Assembly (NCBI GenBank): GCA_934591815.1
Contig: CAKTPV010000022.1
Location: 1-28,365 of the forward strand
Direction: 5' to 3'
DNA length: 28,365 bases
Source: an uncultured Oscillospiraceae bacterium
GTDB taxonomy: Bacteria > Bacillota > Clostridia > Oscillospirales > Oscillospiraceae
Position 1 is the first letter of the stretch. Each line of letters starts with the position of its first letter. The notes beneath the pieces were generated by a model. That model saw nothing but the letters and a program-made list of their open reading frames with translations, searched no databases and was not told where the DNA came from. A program made the position numbers and the translations under genes. Shown here in pieces: positions 8,159 to 16,613 of the stretch.

Positions 8159-8193
8159 CAAAAGCGGGGGCGTATCCGGGGATACGCCCCCGC
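8159..8193 (-). terminator. Terminator after the vanW-type gene
   Basis: Read on the minus strand, a 13-bp perfect stem (gcgggggcgtatc / gatacgcccccgc) with a 4-nt loop is followed by TTTTGT. It lies 15 nt after the stop of the vanW-type gene and separates it from the racemase promoter. Confidence 0.8.
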
Positions 8194-8207
8194 CTGTTCT
8201 TCTCCCG

Positions 8208-9887
8208 TTATTCGCCGGTGTCCGGCAGGTAGCCCGGCGCCACCAGAATGATCTTGTTGCCCACGTCGTAGTGGCTGTCCGCCTCCACGCGGCTGGACAG
8301 CAGATTGTTGTTGCCATCGTAGATGTTCCGCCACGTGCGGACGAAGTAGCCGGTGTGGCCGTACTGGTCGATGACCTCGTCGCCGGGTGCCACGTCGGGA
8401 GACTCCTGATAGACCACCTGGTAGTCGTAGCTGGCCAGTACCGCGTTGGTGATGACCACATAGTGGTCGTCCACCTTGGTGCCCAAGATAGTGCAGGTCA
8501 GCTCGTTGGTGTCGTCGTTGTAGGATGTGACGACCTTGATGGGGTAATCCCGGCTGTTGCGGAAGGCGAAGTCCGGCCCGCCCCAGCTCACCGTGGCGTC
8601 GCAGCCGATGGGCAGGTAGCCGGGGTTGAACATATGACAGTACCGCAGGACGATCTGCAGATCGCTGAGCATCACCGCGTAGTACAGGGTGGAGGACACC
8701 TGACAGATGCCGCCGCCGATGCCGGTGGTGGTGCGTCCCGCCTCGTAGACGCCCGCCTCATAATAGCCGCGGGCCGCTGTGCGCTGTCCCACCGTGGAGT
8801 TGTACCAGAACTCCTCGCCGGGGTTGTAGATCCTGCCGTTGATGGCGGCGGCCGCCAGCTTGATGTTCTGGTGACGGCCCCACGGCCCGGCGCATTTGGT
8901 GGTGCAGGTACCCAGCACGTCCCGGAACATACACTCCTCCAGCTCCTCCGTGGACACGGTGGGGAACTCCACCTGCGCGTCGGCCAGGAACTCCGTACCC
9001 GCCGGGGCGGCGTCCAGCTGCGCCTGCACCGCCGCCACATCGAAGGTCACGCCGATGTGGGACTGGGTGGGCTTGCCCGTCTCCTTGTTGCAGACGGCCT
9101 CCACCTTCTCCCCCTCCAGCTGGTCGTGGAGCGCCTGTACGTCCACGGTCTGCGCCTTCTTCTCCTCATAGACGCAGGCCACCGGCGTCAGTGCGCCGCT
9201 TTGCAGCATGGCGGTCAGGTCACGCTCCAGCTTGGGCGCATCCAGCATACGGCCGTCGGCGGGCTTGGTGATATACAGACCCTCGCCCTTTTCCAGACGG
9301 TAGCCGCCGTCCACCACGGTGCAGTTCAGGCTGGCGGACAGCTTTTCGCAGGCGGCGTCCAGCGCGGCGCTGTCCACATCAAAGGACGGCACAGCGGAGG
9401 TCTGGGCAAACCAGCTGCGGATGTACTCCCAGCCGCCCCGCAGCCATGCCAGTGCGCCGCCGCCCCAGCTCTCGTACCGCCGGGACGCGCCGGCGGCAAT
9501 GGCCGCCGCCTCCGGCGTTACGGTAACGCCCAGCTCCTCCAGCGAAACGCTGCCGATATCCGCATCGTTCTCCATCAGGGACACCTTGGTATCCCGGACG
9601 GTCTGGACGCCCTGCTTTTCCCAGAGCGCGACGATCTCCTGCTCCGTCATCTTGGACACGTCCACCCCCAGCACATCCGTGCGGGGAAGAGCGGTGCCGT
9701 CGTACACGGTCTGCACCACCACGCAGGCGGCCAGATACGCCAGCACCAGAACGCCCAATAGGATGCCAATCACCAGCGCCGCTTTTTTGCCGCCGGTCAT
9801 GGGCGTCTTTGACGGGGCGGCGGTCTCCAGCCGGGCACCGCCCCCCTTTTCCGTTATAACAGAGGACACATTGTTCATTTCTTCCAC
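8208..9887 (-). CDS. VanW family cell-envelope protein
   Basis: About 559-residue single-pass membrane protein. A short Gly-rich cytosolic N-terminus and one helix (about residues 36-59) are followed by a long extracytoplasmic part with a peptidoglycan-binding (YoaR/PG_binding_4-like) region. The VanW domain carries NPGEEFWYNSTVGQRTA and GIGGGICQVSSTLY; a small G5-like C-terminal region follows. VanW domains occur in vancomycin-resistance operons but also in many Clostridia with no resistance role, and their reaction is not established. Start is uncertain: GTG 9887 has AGGAGG 10 nt upstream; ATG 9941 extends the frame but has no ribosome site and sits on a possible extended -10 (TGGTATTAT); ATG 9878 is also possible. 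Follows noc on the same strand. Confidence 0.88.
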   Translation of the reverse strand: MEEMNNVSSVITEKGGGARLETAAPSKTPMTGGKKAALVIGILLGVLVLAYLAACVVVQTVYDGTALPRTDVLGVDVSKMTEQEIVALWEKQGVQTVRDTKVSLMENDADIGSVSLEELGVTVTPEAAAIAAGASRRYESWGGGALAWLRGGWEYIRSWFAQTSAVPSFDVDSAALDAACEKLSASLNCTVVDGGYRLEKGEGLYITKPADGRMLDAPKLERDLTAMLQSGALTPVACVYEEKKAQTVDVQALHDQLEGEKVEAVCNKETGKPTQSHIGVTFDVAAVQAQLDAAPAGTEFLADAQVEFPTVSTEELEECMFRDVLGTCTTKCAGPWGRHQNIKLAAAAINGRIYNPGEEFWYNSTVGQRTAARGYYEAGVYEAGRTTTGIGGGICQVSSTLYYAVMLSDLQIVLRYCHMFNPGYLPIGCDATVSWGGPDFAFRNSRDYPIKVVTSYNDDTNELTCTILGTKVDDHYVVITNAVLASYDYQVVYQESPDVAPGDEVIDQYGHTGYFVRTWRNIYDGNNNLLSSRVEADSHYDVGNKIILVAPGYLPDTGE

Positions 9888-9967
9888 CGATGTCCCCCCT
9901 CCTTTTCCGATGTATACGGGCACTTCCCCATTCTTGCCCATAATACCACAGGAAATAGGGAAATGGG

Positions 9968-10798
9968 TTACGATTCCGTAACAACACCGACCGTGCGGCG
10001 CTTGGGGATATGGATGGTCAGCAGGATCTCCTCCTCCGTATCCCGGCGGCCCACCTCCGCGCCCACGCCCGCCGACTGCATCAGCCGGACGCCCCGCTCC
10101 ACGCTGTTGAGAAACAGCCGCACGTCCTTGATGATATAGGTGGGTCTTCTCCGGGGCGGCTCTGTCCGGTTCTCCGCGGTGAGCCGGTCTATGTACTGCT
10201 CGGTCTGTGCCACGTTCAGGCCGCGCTGCCCGATGTGCCGCGCCGCCGCCAGCTGCTGCTCCGCATCGGTGAGCCGCAGCAGGGTGCGGGCGTGGCGCTC
10301 CGTCAGGCCGTACTGCCGCAGGCAGTCGAGCACCGGCGCACTCAGCCGCAGGAGCCGCAGCTTGTTGGCAATGGTGGGCTGGGACTTTCCCAGCTTCTCC
10401 GCCGCCTGCTGCTGGGACAGGCCGTACAGCCGGATGAGCCGGGCGATGGCCGCCGCCTCCTCCATGTAGTCCAGATCCCGGCGCTGGAGGTTCTCGATCA
10501 ACGCCAGCAGCGCCGCGTCCTCCTCCCCCACCTCGGCGATGAGGCAGGGAACCTCCCGCAGTCCGGCGATGCGGGCGGCGCGGAGGCGGCGCTCCCCCGC
10601 CACCAGCTCGTAGACGCCGCCCCGGTCCCGCACGGTCAGAGGCTGCAAAATGCCGTAGGCGCTGATGCTGTCCGCCAGCTCCCGCAGCGCCGTCTCGTCG
10701 AAGCTGCGCCGGGGCTGCTGGGGGTTGGGACGCACCGCGTTGATGGGGATATACCGGACGCGGCTGGACAGGAATTCCCCCTTCTGGTTCTTCTTCAT
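9968..10798 (-). CDS. noc: Nucleoid occlusion protein Noc (ParB family)
   Basis: 276-residue ParB-family CTP-dependent DNA clamp. The N-terminal domain has the CTP-binding motif GERRLRAA and IENLQRRDLDYMEEA; the helix-turn-helix is SQQQAAEKLGKSQPTIANKL. The C-terminal part (RRRPTYIIKDVRLFLNSVERGV) resembles Noc rather than Spo0J, and a clear Spo0J lies elsewhere in this window. Noc blocks division over the chromosome by binding its own sites and the membrane. I see no full Noc site (ATTTCCCGGGAAAT) in the window, and the N-terminus (MKKNQKGEF) is short for a membrane-targeting helix. Start has an AGGAGGGGAGG site. In most Firmicutes noc adjoins rsmG; here it does not. Confidence 0.87.
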   Translation of the reverse strand: MKKNQKGEFLSSRVRYIPINAVRPNPQQPRRSFDETALRELADSISAYGILQPLTVRDRGGVYELVAGERRLRAARIAGLREVPCLIAEVGEEDAALLALIENLQRRDLDYMEEAAAIARLIRLYGLSQQQAAEKLGKSQPTIANKLRLLRLSAPVLDCLRQYGLTERHARTLLRLTDAEQQLAAARHIGQRGLNVAQTEQYIDRLTAENRTEPPRRRPTYIIKDVRLFLNSVERGVRLMQSAGVGAEVGRRDTEEEILLTIHIPKRRTVGVVTES

Positions 10799-10891
10799 GC
10801 TCCTCCCCTCCTTTTACCTCCCAGTCTACGGCAAAAAGACCGCAAAACAGGGCGTAAAATGTCGGGAAATCCGAAAAAGCTGCAAATGCGT

Positions 10892-10920
10892 AAAAAAAGA
10901 CGCCCGCAGGCGTCTTTTTT
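10892..10920 (-). terminator. Bidirectional terminator between dnaI-like and noc
   Basis: A GACGCC/GGCGTC stem with a CGCA loop is flanked by seven A on the left and six T on the right. On the minus strand it follows the dnaI-like stop by 6 nt and has a seven-T tract, so it ends the dnaD-dnaI transcript. Confidence 0.88.
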
Positions 10921-10926
10921 GCGTTC

Positions 10927-11916
10927 TTATTGCCGCTCCCGCTTCAGGCGGCGGATATCCTCCCCGAAGAAGGGCAGGATCTCATACTCCCCCTCCAGCC
11001 GGGACAGCACCGACCGGCCGTAGCGGCTGCCGATCTCCTCCGGCGCCAGATTGGTGCTGATGATGGTGGAGCGTCCCGCCATCAGCCGCCCGTTGACGAT
11101 CTGATACAGGGCGCTCTGGACGAAGGATGTGGTCATCTCCGTACCCAGATCGTCCAGAATCAGCAGGTCGCACCGCATACAACGGTCCGCGTCCTCGCTG
11201 CCGCCGTCGTCCCGGCGGAACTTGGCGTCCTCAAACCGGCTGAACACACTAGCGGCGGTGTCGTACACCACGGAAAAGCCGCTCTCGCTGACCACCCGCG
11301 CGATACAGGCGGAGAGGAACGTTTTGCCCAGCCCCGTGCCGCCGGACAGCAGCAGGTCGCCGCTGCCCTTGGCGAATTGGTAGGCGTAGTCCCGGCAGAC
11401 GTCGTAGTTGCGCTCCATATTCTCCCGGGGAGAGATGCCGAAGGCGGGCTGCACCGCGCTGTCGTACCAGTCGAAGCTGAAGGTCTCGAAGCTGTCCTCT
11501 CCCAGCGGCAGCAGACGGGAAAGCTCCGCCAGCTGCTCCCGGGCGTAGTACGCCCGCAGGCACGCGCACACGCCGCCGGAGACATAGCCGGTGTCGCCGC
11601 ACTTGCCGCAGGCGGGCTTCTCCTCCAGATAGTCCGCCGGATAGCCCAGCGACGCCAGCAGCTCCGTCCGCTCCCGCTGGAGCTGGAGGTTCTCGTCCCG
11701 CAGCACCCGGATGGCCGGCACCGGGTCTGTCCCCCGCGCCAGCGCGGAGGAGATGATGCGCCCCATGGTGCCGCGCAGCTCCGTCTCGATCTCCGCCAGA
11801 CGCGGCGCACGGGCGTAGGCGGTGCGCCGCCGCTGCTCCAGCTGGGCGGCGCGGCGCTGCTTATCCTCGTCAAAGCGGGTCAGCGCCCGCTGCATGATCC
11901 TGCCGTCGTATGCCAT
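10927..11916 (-). CDS. DnaI/DnaC-type replicative helicase loader
   Basis: About 329-residue AAA+ ATPase of the DnaC/DnaI family, which loads the replicative helicase. The N-terminal half is basic and helical, followed by a zinc-binding knuckle (Cys103, Cys106, Cys117, Cys119) typical of DnaI-type loaders. The ATPase domain has Walker A GGTGLGKT at 192-199, Walker B LLILDDLGTE, and sensor I IISTNL. The start ATG 11916 follows an AGAGGTGAGG site that overlaps the end of the upstream dnaD-like gene; a 15-codon longer frame overlaps that gene and lacks support. IstB-type transposition helpers belong to the same superfamily, but the zinc knuckle and the dnaD neighbour favour the replication role. 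Confidence 0.92.
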   Translation of the reverse strand: MAYDGRIMQRALTRFDEDKQRRAAQLEQRRRTAYARAPRLAEIETELRGTMGRIISSALARGTDPVPAIRVLRDENLQLQRERTELLASLGYPADYLEEKPACGKCGDTGYVSGGVCACLRAYYAREQLAELSRLLPLGEDSFETFSFDWYDSAVQPAFGISPRENMERNYDVCRDYAYQFAKGSGDLLLSGGTGLGKTFLSACIARVVSESGFSVVYDTAASVFSRFEDAKFRRDDGGSEDADRCMRCDLLILDDLGTEMTTSFVQSALYQIVNGRLMAGRSTIISTNLAPEEIGSRYGRSVLSRLEGEYEILPFFGEDIRRLKRERQ

Positions 11917-11920
11917 ATCC

Positions 11921-12844
11921 TCACCTCTTGATATACCGGCGCATCCACGCATTCTGCTCACCGCCGCTCTGCTCGCCGCCGGCCGGCGGCGTGGGAGACG
12001 GCTTGCGCTCCTCGCCCCGCTGTACCTGCTGGGGGGTGTGCCACCCGCTGTCGTGCCAGCGGCGCAGGATGCCGTTGAGATAGCGCCAGTTCATGTCCTT
12101 CTTGTAAAATACCGTCCGCTCGTAGGCCATGGCCACCGTCTCCGGCGGAAAGCCCATGTCCATCCAGTCCGCGATGTAGCGGCTCTCCGCCTCCACCGGC
12201 GGGCGCTCCGGCAGGTGCAGCGCCTGCATATACGCCCCCATCTTCTGACGGCGGCGGCTCCACGTCCGCAGGTAGGCGGCGGCGCTGACCTGATCGAAAA
12301 GCCCCAGCTGTGCCCAGTGGTAGCCCTCCTTCTCCACCTGCCGCATGGTGGGACGGCGGCCCTCGCCCCACTGGGCCTTGGCGCGCTCCACACAGTGGCA
12401 CAGCAGCAGATAGATCACATCCGCCGGTAATCCCAGATCGTCGTACAGTCCCGCCAGAATTTGCAGGTCGGCGGTGCGCAGCTTCTTGCCCAGCTGCTGC
12501 TCCGCCTGCGGGATCAGCAGGCGGAAGCCCTCGTTATCCGTCAGCAGCGCGGCGATATCCTCCGCGGAGTAGGCGGGACGCTCCGCCGCCGGCTCGGGGC
12601 GGGGCTGCTGGGGGCGGGGCAGAAGTCCCAGCTCCTGCAAAACGCCCTCCGCCGCGTCCAGGCGCAGGCGGCTCATGGTGGGCAGCACCTTCTCCAGCTC
12701 CTCCGGCGTGACGCCGCGGCCAAACCGCTGGAGCGCCAGATACAGCAGCGCCGCATCGCCCTCCCCGCGCTTGAGCAGGCTCTCCACCGCCGAGGCGGGC
12801 AGGGTCATATTCTCTTGTCCGCCCCGCAGGATATAGCCGCTCAC
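11921..12844 (-). CDS. DnaD domain primosomal protein
   Basis: 307-residue protein with a winged-helix-like N-terminal region and two DnaB_2/DnaD C-terminal-type repeats in the second half; the region ADWMDMGFPPETVAMAYERT with NWRYLNGILRRWHDSGW is the YxxxIxxxW-type DNA-binding signature. In Bacillus DnaD and DnaB remodel DNA at the origin so that DnaI can load the helicase, which fits the dnaI-like gene immediately downstream. A Pro/Arg-rich linker separates the N-terminal region. Start is a GTG at 12844 with a gagggagg site. The C-terminus has a Gly/Glu/Gln-rich linker before the basic end. Confidence 0.88.
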   Translation of the reverse strand: MSGYILRGGQENMTLPASAVESLLKRGEGDAALLYLALQRFGRGVTPEELEKVLPTMSRLRLDAAEGVLQELGLLPRPQQPRPEPAAERPAYSAEDIAALLTDNEGFRLLIPQAEQQLGKKLRTADLQILAGLYDDLGLPADVIYLLLCHCVERAKAQWGEGRRPTMRQVEKEGYHWAQLGLFDQVSAAAYLRTWSRRRQKMGAYMQALHLPERPPVEAESRYIADWMDMGFPPETVAMAYERTVFYKKDMNWRYLNGILRRWHDSGWHTPQQVQRGEERKPSPTPPAGGEQSGGEQNAWMRRYIKR

Positions 12845-12876
12845 GGCACACGCCTCCCTCTTTTATCAGTCCCCCT

Positions 12877-12905
12877 ATTTTACATGAAAAGTGCGGCGGC
12901 GTAAA
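12877..12905 (-). promoter_or_regulatory. Promoter of the dnaD-dnaI operon
   Basis: Minus-strand TTTACG (12905-12900) and TAAAAT (12882-12877) have ideal 17-bp spacing, with TG directly before the -10. It lies 33 bp before the GTG start and is divergent from the zapA promoter. Confidence 0.65.
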
Positions 12906-12954
12906 GCGGGCGCGGTCACATTTTTACAAATTTCCGCTTTTCGGCAAAATACAC

Positions 12955-12982
12955 TTTCCACACCGGGAAATTGTGCTATAAT
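12955..12982 (+). promoter_or_regulatory. Promoter of the zapA-mre operon
   Basis: TTTCCA (12955-12960), 16-bp spacer and an extended -10 TGCTATAAT with a perfect TATAAT hexamer at 12977-12982. The leader to zapA is about 65 nt and includes AGGAGG at 13040-13046. It probably drives the long plus-strand block that follows. Confidence 0.75.
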
Positions 12983-13054
12983 GGATGCTGTATAAGCATC
13001 TCTACAAATAGGAGCAGAGCGAACTTTTTACGGATATACAGAGGAGGTTGACCT

Positions 13055-13372
13055 ATGGCGAATCGGGTAACGATGACCATCTGCGGCATGGAATACACGC
13101 TGGTCGCGGAGGAGGACGCCGCCTACATGGAGAAGGTAGGCGCCATGGTGGACGGTGAGATGCGTCAGTTGATGGACAGCGCCCACATGAGCCGCGACAA
13201 CGCCGCCGTGCTGGCCGCCGTGAATCTGGCGGATGAGCTGTGCAAGGCCCAGGAGAATGCCGATAACCTGCGCCGCCAGCTGAAGACCTATCTGGACGAG
13301 GCCAGCCGCGCCAAGAGCGAGGCCGCCGAGTTGCGCCGCAAGCTGCAAAATCAGCAGGGCCGCAAGGGATGA
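13055..13372 (+). CDS. zapA: Cell division protein ZapA
   Basis: 105-residue cytosolic protein that bundles FtsZ filaments. The N-terminal globular part (NRVTMTICGMEYTLVAEEDAAYMEKV) is typical ZapA, and residues about 60-105 form a long charged coiled coil. Length is usual for the family. Start ATG 13055 has a GAGGAGG site. The stop overlaps the start of the U32 gene (ATGA), so the two are translationally coupled. This zapA-U32 pairing is frequent in Clostridia. Confidence 0.92.
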   Translation: MANRVTMTICGMEYTLVAEEDAAYMEKVGAMVDGEMRQLMDSAHMSRDNAAVLAAVNLADELCKAQENADNLRRQLKTYLDEASRAKSEAAELRRKLQNQQGRKG

Positions 13373-15507
13373 TGGAGCTTCTCTCCCCCGCCGGCGGCTT
13401 TGATTCCCTGATCGCCGCCGTCCAGACCGGCGCGGACGCGGTCTATATGGGCTTCGGCGCGTTCAATGCGCGGCGCAGCGCTAAAAATTTCACCGACGAA
13501 GAATTTGCGTCGGCGGTTTCTTATTGCCATTTACGGGGTGTACGGGTCTTTCTGACGCTGAACACCCTGCTCACCGACCGGGAGCTGGTACAGGCGGCGG
13601 ACGCCCTGAAAAAGGCCTGCGCCATGGGCGTGGACGCCATACTGGTACAGGACTGGGGTCTTCTGACGCTGGCGCGGGAAGTCGTGCCGGACGTACCCCT
13701 CCACGCCAGCACCCAGATGAGCCTGTTCACGCTGGGCGGCGCCAACGAAGCCGCCGCACTGGGCATGGAGCGGGTGGTGCTGGCCCGGGAGCTGAACCGG
13801 GACGAGGTGCGGGAGATCTGCGCCGGCTGTCCCGCCGAGATCGAGATCTTCATCCACGGCGCGCTTTGTATGTGCTACTCCGGACAGTGCGAGATGAGCG
13901 CCGTGGTGGGCGAGCGCAGCGGCAACCGGGGCGCCTGCGCCCAGCCCTGCCGCCTGCCCTACGGGGTCAATGGCCCCTGCCGGGGCGGGCATCCCCTGAG
14001 TTTGAAGGACGCCAATCTCTCCGCGTATCTCGGGGAGATGGCGGAGATGGGCGTGGCCTGCCTCAAGCTGGAGGGCCGCATGAAGCGCCCGGAATATGTG
14101 GCGGTCATCACCGGCATCTACCGGCGGCTGCTCGATGAAAAGCGCCGTCCCACAGCGGAGGAAGCCCGTCAGCTGGAGCAGGCGTTCTCCCGCAGCGGGT
14201 TTACCGACGGGTACTGGCTGGGGAAAAAAGGCCCTCAGATGTTCGGCACCCGTCCGGAGAATACGCCGGAGCCCAAGGATCTGTTCGCCGAGGCGCGGGC
14301 GCAGTACGAAAACGGACGGGAAAACCGGAAGATACCGGTGTCTCTGGCCATCCGGGTGCAGGCGGGCAAGCCGGTGTCGCTGGCAGTGGCCTGCCAGAGC
14401 AACAACGGTCTGCTCAACGTATGGGCGCAGGGACCGGTACCGGAGACGGCCCGCAGCCGCGCTCTGACCGCAGAGGAGCTGCGGCAGCGTCTCAGCAAAA
14501 CCGGCGGCACTGTATTTGAGGTAAGCACCATCCATGTGGAGCTGGACGACGGCCTGATGCTGCCTGCCAGCGCCATCAACGGCCTGCGGCGGGACGTGCT
14601 GGAGGGGCTGAAGCAGCGGCTGGAGCAGGACTGGTTCCTGCGGCGGATGAGCCCCTGGCAGAAGGAGGAACTGCGGCAGGGCCGCGACCCCCACGTCCGC
14701 CGTGTGCTGGAGGCGGCGGCGCTGCCCGAGGCTCCGGAGCCTCCTAAGGCGATGCGCTTTACCTGCTCCGTGCTGAAGGCTGAGCAGGTGACGGCGGCGC
14801 TGTTGGCGGAGAAGCCCGCCATCGTATACGTCCCCATTGAGGAACTGGAGCGGCTGGACGCCGGGCTGGACTGGGGCGAAACGGAGCTGTGCGCCGTGCT
14901 GCCCCGGGTCTTCCGGACGGCGGACGAGCCGGTGCTGCGGCAGCTTCTGGCACAGCATCCGGAGGCGGCGGTGGCTGTCGGCAATCTGGGTCACCTGCCC
15001 ATCGTGCGGGGACTGGGTCGGACGCTGCGGGGCGACTTCGGACTGAATATCTTCAACTCCCGCGCCCTCCTGTTCTGGCGGGAGCAGGGACTGTCCAGCG
15101 CCACGGCGTCCTTTGAGCTGCGGTGGCAGCAGGTACGTGATCTGAACAAACACCTGCCCTGCGAGGCCATCGTCTACGGACGGCTGCCGCTGATGGTGAT
15201 GGAGAACTGCGTCACCCGGTGTAATGTGGGCTGTACCCATGGCGCAGGCAGCGTCCTCACCGACCGTACCGGCGCGCAATTCCCCGTGACCTGCGGCTAC
15301 GGCTGCCGGTGCGAGATCCAGAACAGCAGGACGCTGTTCCTGGCCGACAAGCCGGAGATGCACCGCTGCGGCCTGACCTACGGGCGGCTGCGGTTCACCA
15401 CGGAGACGCCGGAGCAGTGCGCCGCCGTGCTGCGGCGGTACAAGGACGGCGGCGGCTGGACGCCGGACGACATGACGCGCGGGCTGTTCTACCGGGGCGT
15501 CGAGTAA
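13369..15507 (+). CDS. U32 family peptidase / RlhA-like protein
   Basis: 712-residue member of the U32 collagenase-like family. The N-terminal TIM-barrel-like domain begins MELLSPAGGFDSLIAAVQTGADAVY and contains the U32 signature region EIFIHGALCMCYSGQC...GNRGACAQPCR with conserved Cys residues. The long second half corresponds to the collagenase-like (DUF3656) domain and a Cys-rich end (NCVTRCNVGC, CGYGCRCEIQNS). The full-length architecture resembles E. coli RlhA, which makes 5-hydroxycytidine in 23S rRNA; related U32 proteins act in tRNA hydroxylation and ubiquinone synthesis. RNA hydroxylation is therefore more likely than proteolysis, but substrate is not shown. Starts ATG 13369 or 13372 are equivalent. 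Confidence 0.9.
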   Translation: MMELLSPAGGFDSLIAAVQTGADAVYMGFGAFNARRSAKNFTDEEFASAVSYCHLRGVRVFLTLNTLLTDRELVQAADALKKACAMGVDAILVQDWGLLTLAREVVPDVPLHASTQMSLFTLGGANEAAALGMERVVLARELNRDEVREICAGCPAEIEIFIHGALCMCYSGQCEMSAVVGERSGNRGACAQPCRLPYGVNGPCRGGHPLSLKDANLSAYLGEMAEMGVACLKLEGRMKRPEYVAVITGIYRRLLDEKRRPTAEEARQLEQAFSRSGFTDGYWLGKKGPQMFGTRPENTPEPKDLFAEARAQYENGRENRKIPVSLAIRVQAGKPVSLAVACQSNNGLLNVWAQGPVPETARSRALTAEELRQRLSKTGGTVFEVSTIHVELDDGLMLPASAINGLRRDVLEGLKQRLEQDWFLRRMSPWQKEELRQGRDPHVRRVLEAAALPEAPEPPKAMRFTCSVLKAEQVTAALLAEKPAIVYVPIEELERLDAGLDWGETELCAVLPRVFRTADEPVLRQLLAQHPEAAVAVGNLGHLPIVRGLGRTLRGDFGLNIFNSRALLFWREQGLSSATASFELRWQQVRDLNKHLPCEAIVYGRLPLMVMENCVTRCNVGCTHGAGSVLTDRTGAQFPVTCGYGCRCEIQNSRTLFLADKPEMHRCGLTYGRLRFTTETPEQCAAVLRRYKDGGGWTPDDMTRGLFYRGVE

Positions 15508-15515
15508 ACGCGCCG

Positions 15516-15521
15516 TATAAT
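15516..15521 (+). promoter_or_regulatory. Possible -10 element before dut
   Basis: A perfect TATAAT lies in the 65-nt gap between the U32 gene and dut. No recognisable -35 sits 16-18 bp upstream, where the sequence is GC-rich coding DNA, so a secondary promoter is only possible. Confidence 0.25.
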
Positions 15522-15572
15522 TTACGCAGGATATTACGAATAGTTTTCATATTTTCAGAAAAAGGTGTTCTT

Positions 15573-16022
15573 ATGGAGTTAAAGATCAAAGCCCTGTCCC
15601 CCAAAATCGGAACGGATATCCCCCTGCCCTGCTTTGCCACGGCAGGGGCGGCGTGCATGGATCTGTGCGCCTGCATCGACCAGCCGGTGACGCTGGCCGC
15701 CGGTGCGCGGCGGCTCATCCCCACCGGCCTCGCCATTGCCCTGCCCTCGGCGGACTATGTGGCGCTGGTGTTTGCCCGCAGCGGACTGGGCATCAAGCAG
15801 GGCGTTTGCCTCGCCAACGGCGTGGGCGTCATCGACAGCGACTACCGCGGCGAGATCGGCGTGGGGCTGGTGAATCTGGGCGACAGCCCCTACACCGTCC
15901 GGCCCGGCGACCGCATCGCCCAGCTGATGGTGACGCCGGTGGTACGCCCCACGGTGGTGCCGGTCAGCGAGCTGGACGAGACAGACCGGGGCGCAGGCGG
16001 CTTCGGCTCCACGGGGCGGTGA
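15573..16022 (+). CDS. dut: dUTP diphosphatase
   Basis: 149-residue trimeric-type dUTPase that hydrolyses dUTP to dUMP and diphosphate, keeping uracil out of DNA. All five motifs are visible: AGAACMDLCA (motif 1, with Cys where Gly-Tyr is common), ARSGLGIKQG (2), NGVGVIDSDYRGEI with the catalytic Asp (3), RPGDRIAQLMV (4) and RGAGGFGSTGR (5), which closes over the active site. Length is normal. Start ATG 15573 has a modest AAAAAGGTG site; the frame is open upstream but only through the U32 gene. Maf follows after 5 nt. Confidence 0.96.
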   Translation: MELKIKALSPKIGTDIPLPCFATAGAACMDLCACIDQPVTLAAGARRLIPTGLAIALPSADYVALVFARSGLGIKQGVCLANGVGVIDSDYRGEIGVGLVNLGDSPYTVRPGDRIAQLMVTPVVRPTVVPVSELDETDRGAGGFGSTGR

Positions 16023-16027
16023 GCGGT

Positions 16028-16600
16028 ATGGCAAAAATCGTACTGGCCTCCGGCTCCCCCCGGAGGCAGGAGCTTTTGCAGCGCATCGGCATCCGCGATT
16101 TCACCATCCGGGTGCCGCAGGTGGAGGAGTGGTATCCCGACGGCCTGACGCCGGAGGAGATCGTGTGCTATATCTCCCGGGAGAAGTCGCAGGCAGTCCC
16201 CTCCGACGAGGAGGAGATCGTCATCACCGCCGACACCATGGTGTTTCTGGACGACAAAAAGCTGGGCAAGCCCGCCGACGAGGCGGAGGCGCTGGCCATG
16301 CTGACGGCCCTGCAGGGGCGGCATCACACCGTCTGCACTGGCGTAACGGTGCGGCAGGGACAGCGGATACTGACCCGCGCCCAGTCCACCCACGTCTACT
16401 TCCGCCCCGCATCGGAGGCGGAGCTGCGCGCCTACATCGCCGGCGGCGAGCCGATGGACAAGGCGGGCGCCTACGGTGTACAGGGACAGGGCGCGCTGCT
16501 GGTGGAGCGCATCGACGGCGACTTTTTCAATGTGATGGGTCTGCCGGTGCTGCTGCTGAGCCGTATGCTGGCGGACTTCGGCATCACCCTGCTGGGTTGA
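16028..16600 (+). CDS. maf: Maf family nucleotide pyrophosphatase
   Basis: 190-residue house-cleaning nucleoside triphosphate pyrophosphatase of the Maf/YhdE type. It begins with the signature ASGSPRRQELL and has the catalytic ITADTMVF and LGKPADEAEA segments; KAGAYGVQGQGALLV and FFNVMGLP complete the fold. Family members of this form usually act on dTTP/UTP. Its place just ahead of mreC is the classic maf-mre arrangement of Firmicutes, and together with dut it gives a small nucleotide-sanitation pair. Start ATG 16028 follows the dut stop by 5 nt. Confidence 0.94.
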   Translation: MAKIVLASGSPRRQELLQRIGIRDFTIRVPQVEEWYPDGLTPEEIVCYISREKSQAVPSDEEEIVITADTMVFLDDKKLGKPADEAEALAMLTALQGRHHTVCTGVTVRQGQRILTRAQSTHVYFRPASEAELRAYIAGGEPMDKAGAYGVQGQGALLVERIDGDFFNVMGLPVLLLSRMLADFGITLLG

Positions 16601-16613
16601 AAGGAAACGACGG

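Noticed and set aside
8208..9887. VanW gene as evidence of vancomycin resistance
   Set aside because: No vanHAX, vanRS or vanY/Z genes are nearby; VanW-domain proteins are common in Clostridia without resistance.
12961..12971. CCGGGAAAT as a Noc-binding site
   Set aside because: Only one half of the palindromic Noc site is present; the other half does not match.
13531..15363. 610-codon open frame on the minus strand opposite the U32 gene
   Set aside because: Same antisense composition bias; the plus strand carries clear U32 signatures.
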